Positions 1-5,516 of a stretch of DNA of 5,604 nucleotides are shown here, piece by piece. The first letter of the stretch is position 1. Each line of letters begins with the position of its first letter. Source of the DNA: an uncultured Paenibacillaceae bacterium (lineage in GTDB: Bacteria; Bacillota; Bacilli; Aneurinibacillales; Aneurinibacillaceae); contig CALNBV010000057.1 in NCBI GenBank assembly GCA_937874515.1, positions 1-5,604 of the forward strand, in the 5' to 3' direction. The position numbers and the translations under genes are program-made. The notes under the pieces are model-generated. The model did no database searches. It saw nothing but the letters and a program-made list of their open reading frames with translations, and was not told the origin of the DNA.

Positions 1-1725
1 ACTAGAACTGTCAACAATCAAATTACCATTGAATATTTAGCGCAAAATCCGGAATTCGATGAAAAAGGGACCGTGCTAGATCAAATCTTCACTGGTAAAA
101 CCCCTCTCATCCAAACCATCAAAGAGTACGAAGAAACCCTGGCGCTTTTAAATCAGGAGCCAAATAATAACCAGCTACAAAAACGTTTTAGCCAGCTTAC
201 AGAAAAAATGGATGCATTGGAAGCCTGGGACCTGGAAACCAACGCCAAATCCATATTAACACGCCTGGGTATCACCAATTTTACGGACTCTATTCAACAC
301 CTTTCCGGGGGACAACGAAAACGTATTGCCATGGCCAAAGCATTGATTAACCCTGCTGATTTGTTGATTCTGGATGAACCTACCAACCATATTGACCATG
401 AAACTGTGGAATGGTTAGAAAAATATCTTGCCAACTTTAAAGGGGCTCTTTTACTCATTACCCACGATCGTTATTTTTTAGATCGGGTAGTTAATCATAT
501 CATTGAACTGGATCATGGTTCTTTGTATAAATATGAAGGAAACTACAGTACGTTTCTTGAAAAAAAAGCAGACCGCATGGAACAGGAAGCTGCTTCTGAG
601 GATAAACGGCAAAATTTATTGCGCCGTGAATTGGCCTGGTTGCGACGGGGAGCCAAAGCACGTACCACGAAGCAAAAAGCGCGGATTGAACGGGTGGAAA
701 ACCTGCAAATAGGCCCAGAAAAACGAATGGATGGAACCATTGAATTCGGGATGAAAACAAGTCGTCTGGGCAAAAAAATACTTGAATTAGACAATATTTC
801 TGCTTCCTATCAAGACCATGTCCTTTTTCAAGACTTCACCTATATTGCCGTCACAGGTGACCGTATTGGCATTGTGGGCCCCAATGGCAGTGGGAAATCT
901 ACATTGTTAAAAATCATGACCGGGGAATTGCCTCCTGCTTCTGGTACAGTCACCATGGGAGAAACGGTTAAATTCGGCTATTATAAGCAGGAAAATGAAG
1001 AAATGGACGGTTCCCAGCGAGTCATTGATTATATCAAAGAAGCAGGCCATGTGATTCACTTATCTGATGGGAAAACTTTATCTGCTTCTCAGTTATTAGA
1101 ACGATTCTTATTCCCTCCTGCTTTACAATGGAGTACCATTGATCGTCTTAGCGGTGGGGAAAAACGACGCTTGTATTTATTGCGAATCGTAATGGGAGAA
1201 CCTAATGTATTATTCCTTGATGAGCCTACAAACGATTTGGATATTCAAACCTTATCCATCCTGGAAGATTTCCTTGAACAATTCCCAGGCGTAGTCTATG
1301 TGGTTTCCCATGATCGTTATTTTCTCGATCGAACAGTAGATGAACTTTTTGTTTTCGAAAATGGCAATCTAAACATGTTTACAGGGAACTATAGCGACTA
1401 TATTGGAAAAAAACGCACAGAAACCAAACCTCTGCACACTCCCCCTGCTGAACTGAAAAAAGAACCAACAGGGGAAAAAGAAAAAAAAGTAAAAACAAAA
1501 TTATCTTTTAAAGAACAACGGGAATACGATTCCATTGAAGATGAAATTGGGGAGTTAGAAGAAAAATTGGGGCAATTAGATGAGGAAATGGTTAAGTACG
1601 CCAATGATTATGTGAAATTGCAGGAATTAACCCGGGATAAAGAGATGACAGAAGAAACCCTAGAGCAAAAAATCGAACGCTGGTCAGAACTGAATATGAT
1701 GGTGGAAGAATTCAAGAAAAATTAA
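1..1725 (+). CDS. yfmR: ABC-F family ATPase, Uup/YfmR type (5' partial)
   Basis: This is a cytosolic ABC-F protein with two ATPase domains and no membrane part. ABC-F proteins bind the ribosome; YfmR/Uup relatives are linked to rescue of stalled translation. The frame is open from base 1 with no start, so the GTG at 73 is internal; 574 residues are visible, and the first Walker A lies upstream. Seen in order: first signature LSGGQ (301-315), Walker B LLILDEPTNHID (361-396), switch His in THDRYF (460-477); a charged inter-domain linker with basic WLRRGAKARTTKQKAR (about 634-684); second Walker A GPNGSGKST (877-903), LSGGEKRR (1147-1170), Walker B VLFLDEPTND (1207-1236), SHDRYF (1306-1323). Both catalytic Glu residues are present. 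A Lys-rich stretch (about 1411-1500) leads to a Glu-rich coiled coil (about 1500-1720), the Uup-type C-terminal domain. It stands alone, convergent to the sulfur genes. The family is certain; the exact YfmR orthology is inferred from linker and C-terminal domain. Confidence 0.93.
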   Translation, partial: TRTVNNQITIEYLAQNPEFDEKGTVLDQIFTGKTPLIQTIKEYEETLALLNQEPNNNQLQKRFSQLTEKMDALEAWDLETNAKSILTRLGITNFTDSIQHLSGGQRKRIAMAKALINPADLLILDEPTNHIDHETVEWLEKYLANFKGALLLITHDRYFLDRVVNHIIELDHGSLYKYEGNYSTFLEKKADRMEQEAASEDKRQNLLRRELAWLRRGAKARTTKQKARIERVENLQIGPEKRMDGTIEFGMKTSRLGKKILELDNISASYQDHVLFQDFTYIAVTGDRIGIVGPNGSGKSTLLKIMTGELPPASGTVTMGETVKFGYYKQENEEMDGSQRVIDYIKEAGHVIHLSDGKTLSASQLLERFLFPPALQWSTIDRLSGGEKRRLYLLRIVMGEPNVLFLDEPTNDLDIQTLSILEDFLEQFPGVVYVVSHDRYFLDRTVDELFVFENGNLNMFTGNYSDYIGKKRTETKPLHTPPAELKKEPTGEKEKKVKTKLSFKEQREYDSIEDEIGELEEKLGQLDEEMVKYANDYVKLQELTRDKEMTEETLEQKIERWSELNMMVEEFKKN

Positions 1726-1729
1726 AGAA

Positions 1730-1765
1730 AAAAACTCGCATTGGAATAATCCTTTGCGAGTTTTT
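1730..1765. terminator. Bidirectional intrinsic terminator between convergent genes
   Basis: The arms AAAAACTCGCA (1730-1740) and TGCGAGTTTTT (1755-1765) pair perfectly over 11 bp around a 14-nt loop that can add a small GGA/TCC pairing. The + strand reads into a T run directly after the ABC-F stop. The - strand reads into seven T (the A run 1728-1734) after the rhodanese-MBL stop at 1773. It therefore probably ends transcription from both sides. Confidence 0.9.
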
Positions 1766-1772
1766 CTTTAAT

Positions 1773-2903
1773 TTATGCTCCGTGATGCACAGCACAACGA
1801 TTAGGTCCAATTTCTAATTCTGTCGCTTTATCAGGATCAACAGGCTTCCCTCCACGGTTCAAACTTACAATCTCTTCAAAGTTTGGTGGTTTTACTGTAT
1901 TGGCTGAAGCTGCTACAGCATCTGTAAATGATTTGCGATCCCCATTTCTCATGATTTCATTGTTATTGCGAATCACACCCAGTTTTTCAGCAACCACCCC
2001 CTGTTCATTAATTTCATCCTGGGCTGCATAGTGGGAAGGCAGAACTAAAATGTTATCTGGCATTTGGGAGATGGTTTGGAAAACAGTATCATACAGGGTT
2101 TGTGCCCATTCTGCTGCTTTTCCTCCCAGGTCAGGACGCCCTAAACCACCCACAAACACCGTATCTCCAGTCATGATATATTTATCACCAATTTGGAAAG
2201 AAACACTGCCAGGGGTATGCCCAGGGGTTTCCACAGGAACCACTTTCACATTCGTATTTCCTACTTGTATAGAATTCGTTTGATCCAGAGCAATATATTC
2301 TACATTAGGTGCTTCACTGGAGTGAATATAATAGTTTGCACCTGTTTGTTTGGCAAGTTCAGGCCCTCCCGTTAAATGGTCTGCATGGAGATGGGAATCC
2401 ACAATGTGTTCGATGGTAACCCCTTCTGCTGCCGCTATTTTTACATATTCATCAACATGGCGGGCCGGGTCAACAACCAATGCTTTCCCTTCTGAAATCA
2501 CCATATAGGAGAGGCATCCTTTTGCAGGACGATTTAATTGAATCACTTTCACATCTTCATCCTTAACCACAACAGGATAGTAAAACTGGCTCCAGCTCAA
2601 CATTCCACCTTCTAAATGGGAAGCTTTAAAATTTCTTGATTCCAGTGTTTCCACGATAAATTCAGAGGCCCCACCCTTTGCACAAACCACAATCACTTCT
2701 TTATCAGAAGGAATATCTATATAGATGCTTTCATCTTCTTCAAGGAAATTGTAATAAGGGATATTAAGGAACTGAACATTTTTCCCTTCAATTTTCCAAT
2801 CATTGAAATCTTCTTCATTACGAACATCCAGAATAAATAGGTGTTCACCCTTCTCCAATTGTTGGTGAAGTTCCGCTGCAGTGATTGTTTTAATAGTACT
2901 CAT
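1773..2903 (-). CDS. yrkH: Rhodanese / metallo-beta-lactamase fusion, probable persulfide dioxygenase (YrkH-like)
   Basis: A 376-residue cytosolic two-domain enzyme. Residues about 5-110 are a rhodanese domain with the sulfur-accepting Cys74 in the loop CAKGGAS. Residues about 118-300 are an MBL-fold hydrolase with HLHADH (171-176), GHTPG (His229), TGD (Asp247), GRPDL (255-259) and SHY (His291). In ETHE1-type persulfide dioxygenases the first His of HxHxDH, the middle His and the Asp bind one iron; here these would be His171, His229 and Asp247. The likely reaction is O2-dependent oxidation of a low-molecular-weight persulfide to sulfite, with sulfur transfer at Cys74. Domain order is the reverse of ETHE1-rhodanese fusions that carry rhodanese at the C-terminus. 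A roughly 75-residue tail ends with Cys370 and two His. The start is ATG 2903, 8 nt after AAGGAG; the in-frame GTG at 2912 overlaps that site. Last gene of the cassette, 33 nt after the DsrE gene. The dioxygenase activity is inferred; thiolase-like hydrolysis is the alternative. Confidence 0.9.
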   Translation of the reverse strand: MSTIKTITAAELHQQLEKGEHLFILDVRNEEDFNDWKIEGKNVQFLNIPYYNFLEEDESIYIDIPSDKEVIVVCAKGGASEFIVETLESRNFKASHLEGGMLSWSQFYYPVVVKDEDVKVIQLNRPAKGCLSYMVISEGKALVVDPARHVDEYVKIAAAEGVTIEHIVDSHLHADHLTGGPELAKQTGANYYIHSSEAPNVEYIALDQTNSIQVGNTNVKVVPVETPGHTPGSVSFQIGDKYIMTGDTVFVGGLGRPDLGGKAAEWAQTLYDTVFQTISQMPDNILVLPSHYAAQDEINEQGVVAEKLGVIRNNNEIMRNGDRKSFTDAVAASANTVKPPNFEEIVSLNRGGKPVDPDKATELEIGPNRCAVHHGA

Positions 2904-2911
2904 TTTATTCA

Positions 2912-2917
2912 CTCCTT
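2912..2917 (-). promoter_or_regulatory. Ribosome binding site fixing the rhodanese-MBL start
   Basis: AAGGAG on the minus strand lies 8 nt before ATG 2903. The longer in-frame GTG (2912-2910) uses the last base of this motif and has no binding site of its own, so it is not the start. Confidence 0.8.
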
Positions 2918-2936
2918 GTATCTATTAAAAGTGGAA

Positions 2937-3332
2937 TTAAAAACTAAAGGTTACGTCAGCATCTAAGGCAAGATCGATAAAAGTTACTGCACCTGCTGGT
3001 TCAACGCCATCGACTAAATCCTCTTGTTTAAGGGAATATAGATCCATAGTCATTTGGCAAACCATAAGTTTTACACCTAACTCTTTTGCCATTTCAACTA
3101 AATCTGGAATTGCAGGAACATTTCCTTTATCTAAGGCTTCATCAATTCCCTCTCTTCCTTCTGGTTTTGGAAGATTGTTGTACATCTCTTTATGGATTAA
3201 ATTCACTGCATCAAAGGTGAAAAAAATGCTCACTTCTGTTTCCATTGCTGCCGCTGCTGAAGCAATATTAAATACTTTATAAGCGTCAAAAATCCCGCCA
3301 TTGCTCGCCAAAATTGCCATTTTCTTTGACAA
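2937..3332 (-). CDS. DsrE/DsrF-like sulfur relay protein (YrkE-like)
   Basis: A 131-residue soluble protein of the DsrE/F superfamily, whose members carry sulfur as a cysteine persulfide and often partner TusA. It starts SKKMAILASNGG and continues with a DAYKVFNIASAAAAM helix and the SIFFTFDAVNL strand typical of the small peroxiredoxin-like DsrE proteins next to yrk-type genes. It has a single cysteine, Cys92 in MVCQMTMDL, at the place where the family carries its active thiol. It has no membrane segment. I place the start at TTG 3332, which follows GGAGGTGG at good distance and gives MSKKMAIL, the usual family N-terminus. The longer ATG at 3368 lies inside an operator-like palindrome and has no ribosome site; ATG 3320 is too far from the SD. 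It follows the TusA gene by 67 nt, which hold a second regulated promoter. The substrate and partners are inferred. Confidence 0.87.
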   Translation of the reverse strand: MSKKMAILASNGGIFDAYKVFNIASAAAAMETEVSIFFTFDAVNLIHKEMYNNLPKPEGREGIDEALDKGNVPAIPDLVEMAKELGVKLMVCQMTMDLYSLKQEDLVDGVEPAGAVTFIDLALDADVTFSF

Positions 3333-3337
3333 ATCGG

Positions 3338-3345
3338 CCACCTCC
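3338..3345 (-). promoter_or_regulatory. Strong ribosome binding site selecting a TTG start for the DsrE gene
   Basis: GGAGGTGG on the minus strand sits 5 nt before TTG 3332 (8 nt from the GGAGG core). It is a near-perfect match to the 16S anti-SD and is internal to the longer open frame that begins at 3368. Confidence 0.8.
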
Positions 3346-3359
3346 ATCAATTTTATGCG

Positions 3360-3377
3360 TATACCCATATAGGTATA
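3360..3377. promoter_or_regulatory. CsoR/CstR-like operator upstream of the DsrE gene
   Basis: TATACC-CATATA-GGTATA, an 18-bp inverted repeat with perfect 6-bp arms and a 6-bp centre. It has the same arms and spacing as the two sites at 4471-4506. On the minus strand it begins inside the -10-like TAATAT and covers the expected transcription start, a position that suits a repressor. The likely binder is a persulfide-sensing CsoR-family repressor (CstR in Staphylococcus, YrkD in B. subtilis), by resemblance to their A/T-flanked C3/G3 operators. Confidence 0.72.
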
Positions 3378-3403
3378 TTATTATAGAAAAAAAAGAGTGT
3401 TAT
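3375..3403 (-). promoter_or_regulatory. Candidate internal promoter for DsrE and rhodanese-MBL genes
   Basis: On the minus strand, TAATAT (3380-3375) runs into the operator exactly as at the main promoter. An ATAACA (3403-3398, 4 of 6 matches to TTGACA) lies 17 nt upstream and overlaps the TusA stop codon. A perfect TATAAT (3385-3380) is also present but lacks a -35 at normal distance. A start near 3368 would leave a leader of about 35 nt before TTG 3332. The -35 is weak, so the promoter rests mainly on the -10 and the operator. Confidence 0.5.
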
Positions 3404-3630
3404 TCCCCTTTTTTTACATAAAAACGAAAGAATCCTTCGTGTTCTTCAACCTTGAGTAATTCATGATTGGTTCTTTTCACCCACCCCTGGAAATCCTTTA
3501 AAGACCCCCGATCTGTGGTTTCTAACAACAGGATTTCACCAGTTTCTAAACCTTCAATCCCTTTCTTTGCTTTTACCACAGGCATGGGGCAAGCTAAACC
3601 TTTCGCATCTACAAGAGCTTGAAATTCCAT
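3400..3630 (-). CDS. yrkI: TusA-family sulfur carrier protein (YrkI-like)
   Basis: A 76-residue cytosolic TusA/SirA-fold protein. The family hallmark CPxP is present as GLACPMPVVKAKKGIE, with the persulfide-carrying Cys14, followed by the long helix and the strand EILLLETTD. The segment DRGSLKDFQGWVKRTNHELL matches the family's second helix, and the end (FFRFYVKKGE) is the usual last strand. TusA proteins accept sulfur from rhodaneses or desulfurases and pass it on, often to DsrE-type proteins, which fits the next gene. It has one cysteine. I choose ATG 3630, 5 nt after GAGGTGA; the in-frame GTG at 3639 is part of that SD sequence. It lies 22 nt after the transporter gene, so it is probably co-transcribed and translated from its own site. 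Length and fold match standalone TusA-like proteins; donor and acceptor are inferred. Confidence 0.92.
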   Translation of the reverse strand: MEFQALVDAKGLACPMPVVKAKKGIEGLETGEILLLETTDRGSLKDFQGWVKRTNHELLKVEEHEGFFRFYVKKGE

Positions 3631-3635
3631 TTCAT

Positions 3636-3642
3636 TCACCTC
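3636..3642 (-). promoter_or_regulatory. Ribosome binding site fixing the TusA-like start
   Basis: GAGGTGA on the minus strand lies 5 nt before ATG 3630. The alternative GTG (3639-3637) is contained within it, which rules that codon out as a plausible start. Confidence 0.78.
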
Positions 3643-3652
3643 ATTTTAATTT

Positions 3653-4432
3653 CTATCCAATAATATCTAACCAAACCTTCACTGCGGTTCCCAAAATCAG
3701 TAGGGACAAAATAATATGAAGGTATTTTGTTTTTACCCTAGTACTCAACTTCGCGCCTATTGGTGCAGCAATAACGCTAGCAATAACCATAATCACGGAT
3801 GGCCATAATAGAACATCCCCAGCCAATACTTTCCCAAGGGTTGCCCCTATGGATGAAATAAAAGTAATAGCAAGGGAAGATGCAATGGTCATTCGGGTAG
3901 GAATTTTTAAGATGAGGAGCATAATTGGCACAAGGATAAAAGCTCCTGCCGCTCCCACAATTCCTGATAATGTTCCTACAATCAATGCAGCAATTACAGC
4001 TAATGTTCGATTAAATGTAACTTCCTCTAAAGGAACATCATCCAATCCTCTTTTGGGAACAAACATCATAATCGCTGCAATAACTGCCAGAATTCCATAT
4101 ACTAAATTTATAGTATCCCCACTAAGAAATTGACCGCCATACCCACCAGCAAAACTGCCTACAATAATGGCAGAACCCATATAGGCCACCAGGGAATAGT
4201 TTATTACTTTTTCTTTGCGAAGGGCCAGAACCCCGGATATGGTTGCAAAAAACACTTGAACAGCACTGATTCCTGATACCTCATGTGCCGTATAGGCTAC
4301 CAATCCTAAGGCAGGAGGTATGTAAAGAAGCATGGGGTACTTAATAATCGAACCACCAATTCCCACCAATCCAGAAATAAAGGAACCGATAAAACCTATT
4401 AGAAATAATGTAATGATCAGTTCTAAAGTCAA
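3653..4432 (-). CDS. yrkJ: TauE/SafE-family membrane transporter (YrkJ-like)
   Basis: A 259-residue integral membrane protein with about eight hydrophobic segments (roughly residues 5-27, 53-71, 78-96, 107-125, 143-161, 163-176, 182-203, 207-227, with a last one at 237-255 making the count uncertain). It has the two-fold internal repeat of TauE/SafE (DUF81) carriers: GLVGIGGSIIKYPML (21-35) and GIVGAAGAFILVPIML (157-172), each with the Gly-rich turn and a Pro. The loop at about 126-140 is charged. The family moves sulfite, sulfonates, thiosulfate or similar anions; which one, and in which direction, cannot be read from sequence. In a persulfide cassette, export of sulfite or thiosulfate or uptake of a sulfur donor are the likely roles. 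The start is TTG 4432 behind GGAGGAGGAG, giving MTLELIITLF directly before the first helix. The longer ATG 4480 lies inside an operator. First gene of the cassette. Confidence 0.9.
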   Translation of the reverse strand: MTLELIITLFLIGFIGSFISGLVGIGGSIIKYPMLLYIPPALGLVAYTAHEVSGISAVQVFFATISGVLALRKEKVINYSLVAYMGSAIIVGSFAGGYGGQFLSGDTINLVYGILAVIAAIMMFVPKRGLDDVPLEEVTFNRTLAVIAALIVGTLSGIVGAAGAFILVPIMLLILKIPTRMTIASSLAITFISSIGATLGKVLAGDVLLWPSVIMVIASVIAAPIGAKLSTRVKTKYLHIILSLLILGTAVKVWLDIIG

Positions 4433-4437
4433 TAAGT

Positions 4438-4447
4438 CTCCTCCTCC
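4438..4447 (-). promoter_or_regulatory. Strong ribosome binding site selecting a TTG start for the transporter
   Basis: GGAGGAGGAG on the minus strand ends 5 nt before TTG 4432. It would otherwise encode an unlikely Gly-Gly-Gly-Asp stretch ahead of the first membrane helix. Confidence 0.8.
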
Positions 4448-4470
4448 GTACATTCCCTTTATCATCTTTT

Positions 4471-4488
4471 TATACCCCATGGGGTATC
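4471..4488. promoter_or_regulatory. CsoR/CstR-like operator, leader-side copy
   Basis: TATACC-CCATGG-GGTATC. The inner 16 bp (4472-4487) are a perfect palindrome, ATACCCC-AT-GGGGTAT. It directly abuts the second operator at 4489-4506, with centres 18 bp apart, and lies just downstream of the expected transcription start on the minus strand. The CAT at 4478-4480 is the start codon of the over-long transporter frame and is better read as operator DNA. Confidence 0.78.
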
Positions 4489-4506
4489 TATACCCCTAAT
4501 GGTATA
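4489..4506. promoter_or_regulatory. CsoR/CstR-like operator, promoter-side copy
   Basis: TATACC-CCTAAT-GGTATA, perfect 6-bp arms around a 6-bp centre. On the minus strand it overlaps the last three bases of the -10 hexamer and the expected transcription start (about 4497), so a bound repressor would block RNA polymerase. It has the same architecture as the sites at 4471-4488 and 3360-3377. Confidence 0.78.
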
Positions 4507-4533
4507 TTAACAAGGAGATAACCCTATTGTCAA
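4504..4533 (-). promoter_or_regulatory. Main promoter of the sulfur cassette (sigma-A type)
   Basis: On the minus strand a perfect -35 TTGACA (4533-4528) is followed after 18 nt by TAATAT (4509-4504), a 4 of 6 match to TATAAT. The start would fall near 4497, inside the promoter-side operator, leaving a leader of about 65 nt to TTG 4432. It lies about 70 nt past the korB terminator, so the cassette is transcribed independently of korAB. Confidence 0.75.
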
Positions 4534-4603
4534 TATAAAAATAGATGCTACGAATCAAATCATGCCAGAAGGAACCTTCGATACCTTTCAAACTATTAAA
4601 CAC

Positions 4604-4640
4604 AAAAAACCCTGCAATGGATATTCCATTGCAGGGTTTT
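4604..4640 (-). terminator. Intrinsic terminator of korAB
   Basis: Arms AAAACCCTGCAATGG (4606-4620) and CCATTGCAGGGTTTT (4626-4640) pair perfectly over 15 bp around a 5-nt loop. The minus strand then runs into six T (A run 4604-4609). It begins 8 nt after the korB stop codon and insulates the cassette promoter downstream. Confidence 0.93.
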
Positions 4641-4648
4641 ATTCAATC

Positions 4649-5515
4649 TTACATGAATTCGCTTACTAATTTGTTGAAGTATTCTTCATCTAATTTAAGA
4701 TCTTGTTTAACAAGTGGATCTTTACTGAACCCTTTAACAAGGTTTTCATAAGAATCACGTTCAGTGTTTTGATAAATCAAACCACTTACAAATCCATCAT
4801 GTTCCATTAATACGCGCATAGCGGCAATACGGTCATGAGGATCATATCCTTCAATGTCAGCAAGGCTCTTCACGTTTTCTTTGTACCAGTCATACGTGTT
4901 CACTTTGTTGAAAGTTACACATGGGCTGAATACAACAACAAGAGAGAAACCTTTATGTTGAATTGCTTTTTCAATAATATCAGTCATGCCTTTTAAATCA
5001 CTGGACATGGTTTGAGCAACAAAAGTCGCACCTGCAGAAATCGCCAATTGAATTGGAGAAAGAGGCTGTTCGATAGACCCTTTTGGGGAAGATTTTGTTA
5101 CGAAACCAACGTTAGACAAAGGTGAAGTTTGGCCTTTCGTTAAACCATAAATTTGGTTGTCCATTACGATATAGGTAATATCCATATTACGGCGAATCGA
5201 ATGGATGGTATGGTTTGTCCCAATGGCGAAACCATCTCCATCTCCACCTGCTGCGATTACGGTTAAATCACGGTTTGCCATTTTAACGCCCTGAGCAATA
5301 GGAAGAGCACGTCCATGGATACTATGAATACCATAAGCGTTAATATATCCAGAAATCCGGCCGGAACATCCGATCCCGGAGATTACTGCTACTTCTTCTG
5401 GTTCTTTGCCAAGATTAGCTACTGCACGTTGAATGGAAGCTTGTACAGAATAGTCTCCACAACCCGGACACCAGTTTGGCTTTACACTGTTACGGAAATC
5501 TTTGAAGGTCGCCAT
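4649..5515 (-). CDS. korB: 2-oxoacid:ferredoxin oxidoreductase, beta subunit
   Basis: The 288-residue catalytic beta subunit of a two-subunit 2-oxoacid:ferredoxin oxidoreductase (2-oxoglutarate type by annotation habit), which decarboxylates a 2-oxoacid to acyl-CoA and CO2 and reduces ferredoxin. It is cytosolic. Seen: four cysteines placed to hold a [4Fe-4S] cluster, Cys16 and Cys19 in WCPGCGDY, Cys50 in GIGCSGR and Cys199 in FSPCVTFN. The thiamine diphosphate/Mg site is GDGDGFAIG (91-99) with NQIYGLTKGQTSP (120-132). Length is normal for the family and the C-terminus is intact. ATG 5515 follows AAGGAG (5531-5526) by 10 nt and starts one base after the korA stop, which suggests translational coupling. 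The preceding gene supplies the alpha/gamma subunit and the terminator at 4604-4640 ends the operon. Preference among 2-oxoglutarate, pyruvate or branched-chain acids cannot be decided from sequence alone. Confidence 0.95.
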   Translation of the reverse strand: MATFKDFRNSVKPNWCPGCGDYSVQASIQRAVANLGKEPEEVAVISGIGCSGRISGYINAYGIHSIHGRALPIAQGVKMANRDLTVIAAGGDGDGFAIGTNHTIHSIRRNMDITYIVMDNQIYGLTKGQTSPLSNVGFVTKSSPKGSIEQPLSPIQLAISAGATFVAQTMSSDLKGMTDIIEKAIQHKGFSLVVVFSPCVTFNKVNTYDWYKENVKSLADIEGYDPHDRIAAMRVLMEHDGFVSGLIYQNTERDSYENLVKGFSKDPLVKQDLKLDEEYFNKLVSEFM

Positions 5516-5516
5516 T

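Noticed and set aside
500..794. Open frames on both strands within the ABC-F gene
   Set aside because: They lie fully inside a well-supported gene in other frames, lack ribosome sites and show no family motifs.
1481..1488. A8 run in the ABC-F gene as a possible frameshift site
   Set aside because: The zero frame continues through an intact coiled-coil domain to a proper stop and terminator; such runs are common in Lys-rich linkers of AT-rich genomes.
2050..2375. Plus-strand open frames opposite the rhodanese-MBL gene
   Set aside because: They are antisense to conserved metal-binding motifs and the composition looks like a shadow frame (rich in Pro, Arg, Cys).
3386..3420. Possible terminator after the TusA-like gene (A7G ... 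CT8 on the minus strand)
   Set aside because: The only pairing is an A/T stem with one G-C pair and a 12-nt loop that includes the stop codon; too weak for an intrinsic terminator. Some attenuation cannot be excluded.
4519..4528. ATAACCCTAT in the main promoter spacer as an extra operator half-site
   Set aside because: It lacks the TATACC core and has no partner arm at 6-bp spacing.
4569..4580. Small inverted repeat GAAGG-AA-CCTTC in the korB/transporter spacer
   Set aside because: Five-base arms with a two-base centre are expected by chance, and no T run or promoter is linked to it.
4545..4751. Plus-strand open frame running from the spacer into the antisense of korB
   Set aside because: It reads through the korB terminator hairpin, has no ribosome site and resembles no protein family.
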